A stretch of DNA of 64,000 nt from an uncultured Litoreibacter sp. (GTDB lineage Bacteria > Pseudomonadota > Alphaproteobacteria > Rhodobacterales > Rhodobacteraceae), in the NCBI GenBank assembly GCA_947504205.1, contig CANNGL010000002.1:558001-622000 (forward strand), in the 5' to 3' direction. The notes under the pieces were generated by a model. The model did not search any database. It had not been told where the DNA came from and was given only the letters and a program-made list of their open reading frames with translations. How positions within the stretch are numbered: position 1 is the first letter of the stretch; every line of letters begins with the position of its first letter. A program made the translations under genes and the position numbers. Positions 9,197-18,205 of the stretch are shown here, in pieces.

Positions 9197-11545
9197 CTAG
9201 CCGAATTTGTTGGTTTTTGGGAAACCGTAAGGTGGGCGTTTGCCAACGCCGGCCCGCTTGCCCAGCCATTCGGTCATGTCGGCCTCGTGACGGGTTTTGC
9301 CGCCACCCATTTCCCAGCTAAGACCGTCGGCCCACGTGAAGGTCGTGATGTCTGACAAGCCACCGTCAAGTTCGAGCGACCCCTGACGCCCGCGCGCCAT
9401 GTTGTATTTCTGGATGCGCACACCTTTGCCGCGCCCCATCTCCGGCAGTTCCGAAAGCGGGAAGACCAGAAACTTGCCGTTTTGCGATGCGACGGCAACG
9501 TGATCGCCGATGACGGGTTTGCAGGCCACAGCGCGGTTGTCGTCCTTGACGTTCAGGACCTGCTTGCCGGTTCGGGTCTGGGCCAGCACATCGGCTTCGG
9601 GCACCACAAAACCATCCCCAGCGGAGGACGCCACAAGCAGTTTACGCTCTGGATTATGGATAAAGAAGGCGACGATTTCGGCCTCGTTGGGCAGATCACA
9701 CATCAGGCGCAATGGCTCGCCCATGCCCCGACCACCCGGCAGGTTCGCGGCAGAAACTGTGTAGAAGCGCCCGTTGGAGCCGAAAACCAGCAATCTGTCG
9801 GTCGTTTCAGCGTGGAAGATGAACCGGCCTTCGTCGCCATCCTTGAACTTCAGTTCGCGATCGAGGTCGATATGACCGGTCATCGCGCGCACCCAACCCA
9901 TTTTTGAGCAGACCACGGTGATCGGTTCGCGCTCGATCATTGCTTCCAGTGGAACTTCTTCAGCCTCGGCAGCTTCGGCAAATTGGGTGCGGCGGGCGCC
10001 GCCCTCGGATTTCGCACCAAATTGCTTGCGGGTTTCGCGCAGCTCATCGGCAATCTTGGCCCATTGCAGGTCATCGCTTTCCAGCAGGTCTTCGAGTTCG
10101 GCCCGCTCTTTCATCAACTCGTCGCGCTCGCGCTTCAACTCAAGCTCTTCGAGGCGCCGCAAGGACCGCAAGCGCATATTCAGAATGGCTTCGGCCTGCA
10201 CTTCTGTCAGAGAAGGATCGTCCTGCACCTCCGGAATGAGCGGTGGCTTGTAATCCGCCTCGGACGTGGCGCGCGTATGTTCCTTGGACCAGTCTTCAAA
10301 CATGAGGCCGGTCTTGGGGTCATCATCGTAGCGGATGATATCAATAACGCGGTCGAGGTTGAGGAAGGCCACGATAAAGCCTTCGAGCACCTCAAGGCGG
10401 TGGTCGATCTTTTCGAGGCGATGTTTGGAGCGGCGCAAAAGCACATCGCGCCGGTGGTCGAGGAAGGCGCGCAAAACCTCTTTGAGCGAGCAGACCTTTG
10501 GCGTCAGCCCGTCTATCAGCACGTTCATGTTGAGCGAGAAGCGCACTTCGAGATCGGAGTTGCGGAACATCATGCCCATCAGCACATCCGCATCCACATT
10601 CTTGGAGCGCGGTTCGAGTACGATCCGGATATCCTCGGCGCTTTCATCGCGAATATCGGCGAGGATTGGCACTTTCTTGAGCTGGATCAGTTCGGCAATT
10701 TTTTCGATCAGTTTGGATTTCTGAACCTGATAGGGAATTTCGGTGACAACGATTTGCCACTGACCGCGGCCAAGGTCCTCGATCTCCCATTTGCCGCGCA
10801 GGCGGAACGATCCGCGCCCGGTCGCATAGGCTTGCGCGATGTTTTCGCGTGGTTCGACCAGAACACCGCCGGTTGGGAAGTCAGGTCCGGGGACGTGATC
10901 GAGCAAGGTGTCATCGCGGGCATTCGGCGCCTTGATCAGATGCAGGCAGGCGCTGATCAGCTCGTCAATGTTGTGTGGCGCGATATTTGTGGCCATGCCC
11001 ACGGCGATGCCGGAGGACCCATTGGCCAGAAGATTGGGGAAGCGCGCGGGTAACACGACGGGCTCGCGCAAGGTGCCGTCGTAGTTGTCGCGGAAATCGA
11101 CGGCGTCCTCGTTCAGCCCTTCGAGCAGCGCCTCGGCGGCGGCAGTCATCCGCGCTTCGGTATAGCGGGCAGCGGCGGGGTTATCGCCATCGACATTGCC
11201 GAAGTTGCCCTGCCCGTCGACCAGCGGGTAGCGCACGTTGAACTCCTGCGCGAGGCGGGCCAGCGCGTCGTAGATCGCCTGATCGCCGTGCGGGTGATAG
11301 TTGCCCATCACGTCGCCGGAGATCTTCGCGGATTTACGGAACCCCCCGTTCGAGGCCAGTTTGAGTTCGCGCATCGCGTAGAGGATGCGGCGGTGCACAG
11401 GCTTCAGGCCATCGCGTGCATCGGGCAAGGCGCGGTGCATGATCGTCGAGAGCGCATAGGTTAGGTACCGCTCGCCAATGGCGCGGCGCAGGGGTTCTGC
11501 TATCTCCTGTGGAACGATCTTGGGATCGTCTGCGTTGCTCGACAT
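9197..11545 (-). CDS. parC: DNA topoisomerase IV subunit A
   Basis: A 782-residue type IIA topoisomerase breakage-reunion subunit that decatenates daughter chromosomes with ParE. The N-terminal winged-helix/tower contains DGLKPVHRRILYAM (quinolone-resistance region context, with YHPHGDQAIYDAL following) and the active-site tyrosine in AARYTEARM near residue 128. The C-terminal part is a shortened beta-propeller. It starts with PQEIAEPLRRAIGERYLTYA, a ParC rather than GyrA N-terminus, and lacks the long GyrA C-terminal box. It stands alone; the divergent SH3 gene begins 130 bases away. Confidence 0.95.
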   Translation of the reverse strand: MSSNADDPKIVPQEIAEPLRRAIGERYLTYALSTIMHRALPDARDGLKPVHRRILYAMRELKLASNGGFRKSAKISGDVMGNYHPHGDQAIYDALARLAQEFNVRYPLVDGQGNFGNVDGDNPAAARYTEARMTAAAEALLEGLNEDAVDFRDNYDGTLREPVVLPARFPNLLANGSSGIAVGMATNIAPHNIDELISACLHLIKAPNARDDTLLDHVPGPDFPTGGVLVEPRENIAQAYATGRGSFRLRGKWEIEDLGRGQWQIVVTEIPYQVQKSKLIEKIAELIQLKKVPILADIRDESAEDIRIVLEPRSKNVDADVLMGMMFRNSDLEVRFSLNMNVLIDGLTPKVCSLKEVLRAFLDHRRDVLLRRSKHRLEKIDHRLEVLEGFIVAFLNLDRVIDIIRYDDDPKTGLMFEDWSKEHTRATSEADYKPPLIPEVQDDPSLTEVQAEAILNMRLRSLRRLEELELKRERDELMKERAELEDLLESDDLQWAKIADELRETRKQFGAKSEGGARRTQFAEAAEAEEVPLEAMIEREPITVVCSKMGWVRAMTGHIDLDRELKFKDGDEGRFIFHAETTDRLLVFGSNGRFYTVSAANLPGGRGMGEPLRLMCDLPNEAEIVAFFIHNPERKLLVASSAGDGFVVPEADVLAQTRTGKQVLNVKDDNRAVACKPVIGDHVAVASQNGKFLVFPLSELPEMGRGKGVRIQKYNMARGRQGSLELDGGLSDITTFTWADGLSWEMGGGKTRHEADMTEWLGKRAGVGKRPPYGFPKTNKFG

Positions 11546-11675
11546 AGGGGTAGATGTAACGCCGCCGGAATCGGAGGTAAACGGCCTTTGCGGGGAGGAA
11601 ATGGAATTCTTTCCCAGTCATCGCGGCTTTGAAGCTGTATATTGTCGGGCGAAACGAAAGGAATCGGGGGATCAG

Positions 11676-12326
11676 ATGGGTAAATGGGTATTTGGACTTT
11701 GCGTCAGCCTCTATGCTGTCCTGATCTTGTTCGGGGGCGAAGGCTATCAACCTGAGGCCGTCGCGAACGCGGCCCCCGAGCCTGTTGTCGATGTGGCGGG
11801 GGATGCAGAAGCCAGTCCGGTTGAAGAGGTGGAGGTGACACGCGCCGCCGTTGAGATCAGCCCGGCGGATGCGAGCCCTGCGCCTTCTGACGTGGGAACC
11901 TCTATTGCGGAGCTGGGAACGGTGGCCGTTGTGCCGGATGTTCAAACCGCCTCGCTTGCGGGGGATGCGGTCAAAGAGCCGGCGCGGCCACGGCTGGTTC
12001 TGAATACCACCGATACCGCACAGACGCCTGACGCCACCGAAGCGGCCCCTGCGGCGCAGCTTTTGTTGCCGGAAACCACAGATGCCACATCAACACCTTC
12101 GGCCGATCCGACCTCTCCGGTTGGGCAAATCTGGACCGTGACCGGCAACCGCGTGAATCTGCGTGCGGGTGCATCCACGCAAAACGGGGTTGTCGGTCAA
12201 ACCGTCCGGGGTGAAAGCGCAGAGATCGTTGAAATGTTGGAGAACGGATGGGCGAAGGTCTACATTCTGGATACCGGTATCGAGGCCTATATGTCAGCCG
12301 ACTTCCTGTCGCCGGAACAGGGATGA
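11676..12326 (+). CDS. SH3-domain protein, membrane-anchored or secreted
   Basis: 216 residues from the ATG at 11676, which follows a GGGGGA-type ribosome site; the open frame upstream of it overlaps parC on the other strand and is not credible. Residues about 4-19 form a hydrophobic signal/anchor. The middle (about 30-145) is a low-complexity Ala/Pro/Glu/Thr-rich linker. The last 65 residues form a bacterial SH3 domain (NRVNLRAGASTQNGVVGQ, then WAKVYILDTGIEAYM). Such proteins usually sit in the periplasm and bind cell wall or partner proteins. No specific function can be assigned. Confidence 0.8.
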   Translation: MGKWVFGLCVSLYAVLILFGGEGYQPEAVANAAPEPVVDVAGDAEASPVEEVEVTRAAVEISPADASPAPSDVGTSIAELGTVAVVPDVQTASLAGDAVKEPARPRLVLNTTDTAQTPDATEAAPAAQLLLPETTDATSTPSADPTSPVGQIWTVTGNRVNLRAGASTQNGVVGQTVRGESAEIVEMLENGWAKVYILDTGIEAYMSADFLSPEQG

Positions 12327-12361
12327 TTGCATCCCCTGGCCCGGTCGATTAGCCAGCGGGC

Positions 12362-13195
12362 ATGACACAGAAATCCATTCTTATTACAGGCTGTTCTTCC
12401 GGGATCGGTTATGATGCGGCGCATGTTCTGAAAGACAGGGGCTGGCGTGTCTTTGCGACCTGCAGAGCGCAGGAGGATTGTGCCCGCCTGGAGGCCGAGG
12501 GGCTTGAGAGCTTTGTTCTGGATTATGAGGACACCGGGTCGATCACCGCGGGCTTGCAAGAGGCGTTGTCGCGCACTGGTGGTACGCTGACGGCGCTCTT
12601 CAACAATGGGGCATATGGGATTCCGGGCGCGGTGGAAGATCTGCCGACCGATGCCTTGCGCGCGATCTTTGAAACCAACCTGTTCGGGTATCACGAGCTG
12701 ACGCGTCAGGTGATCCCGGTGATGCGGGCGCAAGGCTACGGGCGGATCATCAATTGCTCTTCGGTGCTGGGGCTGTCGGTGCTGCGCTGGCGGGGCGCCT
12801 ACACCGCAACGAAGTTCGCAATGGAGGGGCTGACCGATACGCTGCGTCTAGAGATGCGAGATACCAACATCCACGTTATCCTGATTGAGCCGGGCCCGAT
12901 TACATCGAAGATCCGGGAAAATTCTGTTCCGCATTTTGAGAAGTGGATTGATTGGAAGTCATCCGCGCGCGCGCCGCAATATGAGGCGTCTCTGAGAAAG
13001 CGGCTCTACCAATCGAAAGGCAAGCCGGATAGGTTCGAGTTGCCCGCCTCGGCGGTGTCGGCCAAGCTCGTGCATGCCCTGGAGCACGCAAATCCAAAGC
13101 CGCGTTATTTCGTGACAACACCCACCTATGTCATCAGCGCGATGAAACGACTTTTACCGACGCGTATGCTCGATTGGCTCTTGTCTCGCGTTTGA
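12362..13195 (+). CDS. Short-chain dehydrogenase/reductase
   Basis: A 277-residue classical SDR. The cofactor motif TGCSSGIG is at about residues 9-16, NNGAYG is the structural NAG-like motif, and the catalytic Ser/Tyr/Lys are in SSVLGLSVLR and YTATK near 142-160. The C-terminus has a short hydrophobic tail, as in ketoreductase-like SDRs acting on hydrophobic substrates. The substrate is unknown. It begins 35 bases after the SH3 gene and is followed by a small membrane protein, so the three could be one transcript. Confidence 0.87.
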   Translation: MTQKSILITGCSSGIGYDAAHVLKDRGWRVFATCRAQEDCARLEAEGLESFVLDYEDTGSITAGLQEALSRTGGTLTALFNNGAYGIPGAVEDLPTDALRAIFETNLFGYHELTRQVIPVMRAQGYGRIINCSSVLGLSVLRWRGAYTATKFAMEGLTDTLRLEMRDTNIHVILIEPGPITSKIRENSVPHFEKWIDWKSSARAPQYEASLRKRLYQSKGKPDRFELPASAVSAKLVHALEHANPKPRYFVTTPTYVISAMKRLLPTRMLDWLLSRV

Positions 13196-13239
13196 CACCT
13201 GCTACGTCGAGGCCTCAAGGCAGAAAGGACTGCACCGTC

Positions 13240-13449
13240 ATGGCAAATGATCCGCTTTTTATCGTCGTCGCAATTGCGTGTATCGCGGTTCTGATCATCC
13301 TTTTGATCGGGATCGGAGGGTTTGCCAAAGGCGGTGATTTTAATCGCAAACATGCCAACCGGATCATGCGATACCGGATTTACGGGCAGTTCATTGCGAT
13401 TGTTCTGATCCTGGCTTTTGTCTTTTTCCGGCGCATGGGAGGCGCGTGA
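13240..13449 (+). CDS. HIG1-domain-like twin transmembrane protein
   Basis: A 69-residue membrane protein from the ATG at 13240, preceded by AAAGGA. Two hydrophobic helices (about residues 6-27 and 45-64) flank a conserved polar loop FAKGGDFNRKHANRIMRYR, characteristic of the HIG1-like small proteins found in Rhodobacterales. In mitochondria HIG1 proteins bind respiratory supercomplexes; a similar role here is inference. One base separates its stop from the cobalamin adenosyltransferase ATG, so the two are translated together. Confidence 0.75.
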   Translation: MANDPLFIVVAIACIAVLIILLIGIGGFAKGGDFNRKHANRIMRYRIYGQFIAIVLILAFVFFRRMGGA

Positions 13450-13450
13450 T

Positions 13451-14023
13451 ATGGTCGTCCTGAACAAAATCTACACCAAAACCGGTGATGCTGGCGAAAC
13501 TGCTCTGGGCAATGGCGCGCGTGTGGCCAAACATGCGATGCGTGTCACGGCCTATGGCACGGTCGATGAAGCCAATGCGACGGTGGGTCTGGCCCGCCTT
13601 CATGCCGAGGGCGACATGGACACCCAGCTTGCAGCTATTCAGAATGATCTGTTCGATCTGGGCGCTGACATGTGCCGCCCGGACATGGAAAAAGATGCCG
13701 AGGCTGAATACCCACCATTGCGTATGACCGCCGGGCAGGTCGAGCGTCTGGAGACGGAAATTGATGCCATGAACGAGGCACTGGAACCTTTGCGGTCGTT
13801 CATTCTTCCGGGTGGATCGGCCTTGGCGGCGCAATTGCATCTCTGCCGTACAGTGTCGCGCCGTGCGGAACGTTTGGCGGTCGAGCTGGCGACAATGGAA
13901 TCCGTGAACCCGGCTGCGGTGCAATATCTGAACCGGCTGTCGGACTGGTTCTTTGTGGCCTCCCGGATTGCCAATAATGACGGCAAAGACGATGTTCTGT
14001 GGGTGCCTGGCGCTAACCGCTAA
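13451..14023 (+). CDS. Cob(I)alamin adenosyltransferase, PduO type
   Basis: A 190-residue ATP:corrinoid adenosyltransferase that forms adenosylcobalamin, the cofactor of acyl-CoA mutases. Diagnostic features are the N-terminal KIYTKTGDAGETALGNG phosphate-binding segment, AYGTVDEANATVG, the RRAERL helix and the C-terminal LNRLSDWFFVASR. The ATG at 13451 directly follows the previous gene's stop; an upstream in-frame start would run inside that gene. The ethylmalonyl-CoA pathway, represented in this window by mcd, needs adenosylcobalamin-dependent mutases, so the gene fits the metabolism of this organism. Confidence 0.93.
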   Translation: MVVLNKIYTKTGDAGETALGNGARVAKHAMRVTAYGTVDEANATVGLARLHAEGDMDTQLAAIQNDLFDLGADMCRPDMEKDAEAEYPPLRMTAGQVERLETEIDAMNEALEPLRSFILPGGSALAAQLHLCRTVSRRAERLAVELATMESVNPAAVQYLNRLSDWFFVASRIANNDGKDDVLWVPGANR

Positions 14024-14025
14024 GC

Positions 14026-14397
14026 CTAGCTTTCCAACGGCTCCCAAAGTTCAATCGGATTGCCTTCCGGATCATTGAGCCATGCGAAACTGCCATTTGG
14101 CTGAGGCGAGTCGGGGTCGCGTTTGACCTTGACCCCGGCGGCTTCGAGTTGGGCAATCATCGCTTCGAGATCGCCGACACGGAGATTCAGCATGACCTGT
14201 TTGTCTTTGTTGCCAAAATATTCGGTCGATTTCTCAAAAGGGGCGAAGACTGTTGGACCTGCCTGCTGAGTCCAGACCGGCGACTCGTAATCTGTGGGAA
14301 CCTGTAGAATTCCCAGATGTTTCTCATACCATTCAGCCAGCGCCTTCGGGTCTTCCGACCTAAAGAAGAACCCCCCAAATCCGAGTACTTTTTCCAT
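14026..14397 (-). CDS. VOC-family (glyoxalase-like) protein
   Basis: 123 residues from the ATG at 14397 (GAGGGGATCTTT precedes it). The vicinal-oxygen-chelate fold is indicated by the N-terminal GFGGFFFRSEDPKALAEWYEKHLG and the C-terminal SFAWLNDPEGNPIELWEP, where the Glu of the IELWEP motif is the usual metal ligand. Members include glyoxalase I, dioxygenases and resistance proteins; the reaction here is unknown. It is convergent with the adenosyltransferase, with two bases between, and divergent from etfBA. Confidence 0.85.
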   Translation of the reverse strand: MEKVLGFGGFFFRSEDPKALAEWYEKHLGILQVPTDYESPVWTQQAGPTVFAPFEKSTEYFGNKDKQVMLNLRVGDLEAMIAQLEAAGVKVKRDPDSPQPNGSFAWLNDPEGNPIELWEPLES

Positions 14398-14458
14398 AAA
14401 GATCCCCTCGTTTGGGCAAAGTATAGCACAGATGGCGGGTCTGGTTTGATCAAGTTTG

Positions 14459-14483
14459 GTGAAATTATTTGCCAAAATTTCAC
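14459..14483. promoter_or_regulatory. Palindrome GTGAAATT-N9-AATTTCAC ahead of etfBA
   Basis: Perfect 8-base arms (14459-14466 and 14476-14483); allowing a one-base bulge, pairing continues outward to GTTTG/CAAAC. It lies in the 217-base gap between the divergent VOC gene and etfB, about 130 bases before the etfB start, a typical operator or activator position. The regulator is unknown. Confidence 0.5.
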
Positions 14484-14571
14484 AAACGCGACGTCACATC
14501 CGCCGCCTGCGTCGATTTTGAACTGTTTTCCGGTGCGACGCTCCGCTAAGGATTTTTTGAGAAATTTGGCC

Positions 14572-14591
14572 GTCTGCACAATTTTGCAGAC
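14572..14591. promoter_or_regulatory. Palindrome GTCTGCA-N6-TGCAGAC in the etfB leader
   Basis: Perfect 7-base arms at 14572-14578 and 14585-14591, ending 23 bases before the etfB ATG. It could be an operator downstream of the promoter or an RNA hairpin just before the ribosome site GGGAGA. It is a different sequence from the palindrome upstream, so two regulators or two functions are implied. Confidence 0.45.
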
Positions 14592-14614
14592 TTAAACTTT
14601 GGGAGATACCGCTG

Positions 14615-15376
14615 ATGAAGGTCCTCGTGCCCGTCAAACGCGTGATCGACTACAACGTGAAAGTTCGTGTCAAAGCGGATGGAAGCGGCGTCGATCTGGC
14701 AAATGTCAAAATGTCGATGAACCCCTTTGACGAAATAGCCGTCGAAGAAGCCATCCGTCTGAAAGAAGCCGGAAAAGCTGAAGAGATCGTCGCAGTCTCT
14801 GTTGGTGTCAAACAAAACCAAGAGACATTGCGCACGGCTTTGGCGATGGGGGCTGATCGGGCCATCCTGGTTGTTGCCAGTGACGACGTTCACAACGATA
14901 TCGAGCCTCTGGCCGTTGCGAAGATCCTGAAAGCTGTTGTCGATGAAGAACAACCGGGTCTGGTGCTTTGCGGCAAGCAGGCGATCGACAATGACATGAA
15001 CGCCACGGGTCAGATGCTGTCGGCGCTGATGGGCTGGTCGCAAGCGACGTTCGCCTCCGAGGTGGATATTGATGGCGACAAGGCTGTTGTGACCCGCGAA
15101 GTGGATGGCGGCCTTCAGACAATCAAGGTCAACATGCCAACGGTTGTGACTGTGGATCTGCGCTTGAACGAGCCACGGTATGCGTCCTTGCCGAACATCA
15201 TGAAGGCAAAGAAAAAGCCGCTGGATGAGAAAACACCTGCCGATTACGGCGTGGACGTGACCCCTCGTCTGACCATTGTTTCGACGACAGAGCCTGAGGC
15301 GCGCAAAGCTGGTGTCATGGTCGGCTCGGTTGGCGAGCTTGTGGAGAAACTTAAAGACGAAGCGGGGGTTATCTGA
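14615..15376 (+). CDS. etfB: Electron transfer flavoprotein beta subunit
   Basis: A 253-residue ETF small subunit, which with EtfA accepts electrons from acyl-CoA and amine dehydrogenases and passes them to ETF-ubiquinone oxidoreductase. Typical stretches are [19 protein letters not shown] at the start, [12 protein letters not shown], the AMP-site region [16 protein letters not shown], and [20 protein letters not shown], the recognition loop for partner dehydrogenases. Its stop overlaps the etfA start by one base. The likely clients in this window are the two acyl-CoA dehydrogenases and the dimethylglycine dehydrogenase-like protein. Confidence 0.97.
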   Translation: MKVLVPVKRVIDYNVKVRVKADGSGVDLANVKMSMNPFDEIAVEEAIRLKEAGKAEEIVAVSVGVKQNQETLRTALAMGADRAILVVASDDVHNDIEPLAVAKILKAVVDEEQPGLVLCGKQAIDNDMNATGQMLSALMGWSQATFASEVDIDGDKAVVTREVDGGLQTIKVNMPTVVTVDLRLNEPRYASLPNIMKAKKKPLDEKTPADYGVDVTPRLTIVSTTEPEARKAGVMVGSVGELVEKLKDEAGVI

Positions 15377-16302
15377 TGGCTGTTCTTCTTCTTGCAGAAG
15401 TGAATTCGGGTGAGCTGTCGATGGACGCGACTGCGAAAGCTGTCACCGCAGCTCAGAAGCTTGGTGATGTGACCGTTCTTTGCGCGGGTGCTTCGGCATC
15501 TGCTGCCGCAGCAGAAGCTGCGACGATCGATGGTGTGTCCAAAGTGCTATGCGCCGAGGATGCGGCACTGGGGCATCGTCTGGCGGAGTCCACTGCGGCG
15601 CTGATCGTTGATCTGGCTGGTGACTACGAGCATATCGTGGCCCCTGCAACGACGGATGCGAAAAACGTCATGCCGCGTGTTGCCGCATTGCTGGATGCGA
15701 TGGTGATCTCTGACGTGTCTGCGGTTGTCGATGGCGACACTTATGAGCGCCCGATCTATGCAGGCAACGCGATCCAGACTGTTAAGTCTGGCGACAGCAA
15801 AAAGGTCGTGACCTTCCGGACCTCGACCTTCGATGCGGCTGGCACAGGCAATTCTGCGACGGTCGAGACCATCGGCGCGGCCGGTGATCCCGGTTTGTCG
15901 GAATGGGTCGAAGACAAGGTTGCCGAGAGCGATCGCCCAGAGCTGACATCAGCTGGTATTGTTGTGTCCGGCGGTCGTGGTGTTGGGTCCGAGGAGGACT
16001 TTGCCCTGATCGAGAAGCTGGCGGACAAGCTGGGTGCGGCTGTTGGCGCGTCCCGCGCGGCGGTCGACTCGGGCTATGCGCCAAACGATTGGCAAGTTGG
16101 CCAGACCGGCAAGGTGGTGGCACCTGATCTTTATGTTGCGGTCGGTATTTCCGGCGCGATTCAGCACCTAGCCGGCATGAAGGATTCGAAAGTCATCGTG
16201 GCGATCAACAAAGACGAGGAAGCACCGATCTTCCAAGTCGCTGATTACGGGCTGGTCGCTGACCTGTTTACCGCCGTACCAGAGCTGATTGACGCGATCT
16301 GA
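15376..16302 (+). CDS. etfA: Electron transfer flavoprotein alpha subunit
   Basis: A 308-residue FAD-binding subunit. The C-terminal FAD domain shows GGRGVGSEEDF, the VGASRAAVDSGYAPNDWQVGQTGK segment (in two parts near residues 219-244), GISGAIQHLAGM and INKDEEAPIFQVADYGLV, all standard for ETF alpha. Translationally coupled to etfB and followed by a strong terminator, so etfBA forms a two-gene operon. Length and motifs are normal. Confidence 0.97.
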   Translation: MAVLLLAEVNSGELSMDATAKAVTAAQKLGDVTVLCAGASASAAAAEAATIDGVSKVLCAEDAALGHRLAESTAALIVDLAGDYEHIVAPATTDAKNVMPRVAALLDAMVISDVSAVVDGDTYERPIYAGNAIQTVKSGDSKKVVTFRTSTFDAAGTGNSATVETIGAAGDPGLSEWVEDKVAESDRPELTSAGIVVSGGRGVGSEEDFALIEKLADKLGAAVGASRAAVDSGYAPNDWQVGQTGKVVAPDLYVAVGISGAIQHLAGMKDSKVIVAINKDEEAPIFQVADYGLVADLFTAVPELIDAI

Positions 16303-16324
16303 TAGATCAACATGGTTTGAGAAG

Positions 16325-16351
16325 GGCCCGCCAATTTGGCGGGCCTTTTTT
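16325..16351 (+). terminator. Rho-independent terminator of etfBA
   Basis: GGCCCGCC at 16325-16332 pairs with GGCGGGCC at 16338-16345 around a short AT loop and is followed by six T residues. The T run ends at the stop codon of the convergent gene. The opposite strand lacks a T run, so termination is one-directional. Confidence 0.92.
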
Positions 16352-17169
16352 CATTTGAGGTACTGTAACAGGCGTTTGGTCACGAGATCATGCACCTCGG
16401 GCCCAGGCATTTCCCGCGCCGACTGAAGCTCCATCGGGGGGAACTGCATGCCCTCCAGCCCAGTGGCATTGCTGTTGGAGTTCACCACCACTTCGACGTA
16501 GTCGTCGGCGTCCCGGACCAGTGCGTCAATCATCTCGCGCGTGATGAACAAGGGATCATGAGCCTCGGATGGCCGGTCGGCGGGTGTGTCGGGCATACGT
16601 CTGGACACCCAAAGCAACAGTTTGCGGTTTGGGATGGCTTTCAGAAACGATTTCATCCGCGCCACCCAAGCTTTTTGAAGCTCGGTGCGGATTGCCACGA
16701 AGCGCTGTGGATCGAGAGCATCGAGCGTAATCAGCATGTGTTTCGTGAACGCGAATTCCGTAAAATCGACCTCCCGAAAGATCGACTTCAGAACTGCCGA
16801 GGCTTTGATGAACCGATCATTGCGCCGAGGATGTACCGAGTAAAACCGGTTCGACATGTTCTGTGCGCCCATGACCTGCACGACGGTGGCGTCGGCGCGA
16901 ATACAGTAATTGAGAATTTCGGTATCATCCCTGAACGCATCGATCCCGGCATTCATGGTCCCAAAGTTGAAACAGGGTTTGCCAATCGCGGCCTCTACCT
17001 GATCAACAAAAGGGGTTTCAACGTACTTACCGAACGTTTCCGAGCCACCCACGAACGCGATATGCGAGCCGCGTGTGGCCCGTTTCGGCCCGCGAAACAG
17101 AAGTTTCGACGTACCGTACTGGCATTTTTCGTAGTCTAGCGCACCATCGCTTCTAGCCGCATAGGCCAT
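16351..17169 (-). CDS. DUF6473-like conserved protein
   Basis: A 272-residue protein common in roseobacters. It contains LDYEKCQYGTSKLLFRGPKR near residues 11-30, then AFVGGSETFGKYVETPF and NFGTMNAGIDAF, which I recall as the hallmark of DUF6473; the GGSETFG segment resembles the GDS nucleophile block of SGNH hydrolases, but this is only a resemblance. No signal peptide or membrane helix. The gene is isolated: convergent with etfA and divergent from hbd across a 159-base gap. No function is known to me. Confidence 0.78.
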   Translation of the reverse strand: MAYAARSDGALDYEKCQYGTSKLLFRGPKRATRGSHIAFVGGSETFGKYVETPFVDQVEAAIGKPCFNFGTMNAGIDAFRDDTEILNYCIRADATVVQVMGAQNMSNRFYSVHPRRNDRFIKASAVLKSIFREVDFTEFAFTKHMLITLDALDPQRFVAIRTELQKAWVARMKSFLKAIPNRKLLLWVSRRMPDTPADRPSEAHDPLFITREMIDALVRDADDYVEVVVNSNSNATGLEGMQFPPMELQSAREMPGPEVHDLVTKRLLQYLK

Positions 17170-17328
17170 TGTCCCACCTCATTTAGAATCACCGAGGACG
17201 AATGTGGGCGCTCCCGGTTATCAATCAGCTAACCTGTCAAATTGCCTCAAGTTTTATCTGTGATAGGAACTTGCGTGTGACCGCTGCGGCGGCCTAATCT
17301 GACGCATCTCAGCGAGGAAGGCATCTCT

Positions 17329-18204
17329 ATGGAGGTCAGCAAAGTCGGCATCGTCGGCGCCGGTCAAATGGGCAATGGAATTGCGCACGTGTTTGCCTTG
17401 GCGGGCTACGATGTGATGATGACCGATATTGATCGTGACGCGCTCGATCGCGCCGTCGCGCAGATAGATCAGAATCTGGAACGTCAGGTCAGCCGTGAGA
17501 AGATCAACGCGGATGCAAAAACCGATGCAATGAGGCGGATTTCAACGACGCTTGATCTGCCAGAGCTTGGAACCACTGATCTGGTGATCGAAGCAGCGAC
17601 CGAACGTGAGACCATCAAGACCGCCATTTTCGAGGATCTGGTGCCGCATTTGCAGCCGCATACCATTCTGACCTCCAACACCTCTTCCATTTCGATCACG
17701 CGGCTGGCGTCGCGCACCGATCGCCCGGAAAAATTCATGGGCTTTCATTTCATGAACCCGGTGCCTGTGATGCAGTTGGTCGAGTTGATCCGTGGGATCG
17801 CCACTGATGAGCCTACGTTCAAGACCTGTCTTGGTGTCGTGGATAAGCTGGGCAAGACAGCCGCCAGTGCGGAAGACTTCCCCGCGTTCATTGTTAACCG
17901 TATCCTGATGCCGATGATCAATGAGGCGGTCTACACGCTCTACGAAGGCGTGGGGTCTGTGAAGTCGATTGACGAGTCGCTGAGACTGGGCGCCAACCAT
18001 CCGATGGGGCCCTTGGAGCTTGCAGATTTCATTGGGCTCGACACCTGTCTGGCCATCATGAATGTGCTGCACGATGGACTGGCCGACACCAAATACCGCC
18101 CCTGCCCGTTGCTGACAAAATATGTGGAAGCTGGCTGGCTTGGACGAAAAACCCAACGCGGGTTTTATGACTATCGTCAGGATCCGCCCACACCGACGCG
18201 ATAG
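17329..18204 (+). CDS. hbd: 3-hydroxybutyryl-CoA dehydrogenase
   Basis: A 291-residue NAD(P)-dependent dehydrogenase that interconverts acetoacetyl-CoA and 3-hydroxybutyryl-CoA in butanoate/PHB and ethylmalonyl-CoA-linked metabolism. The N-terminal GAGQMGNGIAHVFALAGYDV is the cofactor fold; EAATERETIK, GFHFMNPVPVMQLVELI (with the catalytic His) and FIVNRILMPMINEA are family signatures, and the C-terminal domain has GANHPMGPLELADFIGLDT. It is monofunctional, not fused to enoyl-CoA hydratase. Preceded by GAGGAAGG. Convergent with the acyltransferase gene, one base apart. Confidence 0.94.
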   Translation: MEVSKVGIVGAGQMGNGIAHVFALAGYDVMMTDIDRDALDRAVAQIDQNLERQVSREKINADAKTDAMRRISTTLDLPELGTTDLVIEAATERETIKTAIFEDLVPHLQPHTILTSNTSSISITRLASRTDRPEKFMGFHFMNPVPVMQLVELIRGIATDEPTFKTCLGVVDKLGKTAASAEDFPAFIVNRILMPMINEAVYTLYEGVGSVKSIDESLRLGANHPMGPLELADFIGLDTCLAIMNVLHDGLADTKYRPCPLLTKYVEAGWLGRKTQRGFYDYRQDPPTPTR

Positions 18205-18205
18205 G

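Noticed and set aside
9983-11053. 356-codon open frame on the + strand
   Set aside because: Lies wholly antisense to parC; product is His/Asp/Val-rich with no family resemblance. Such long shadows are common in GC-rich DNA.
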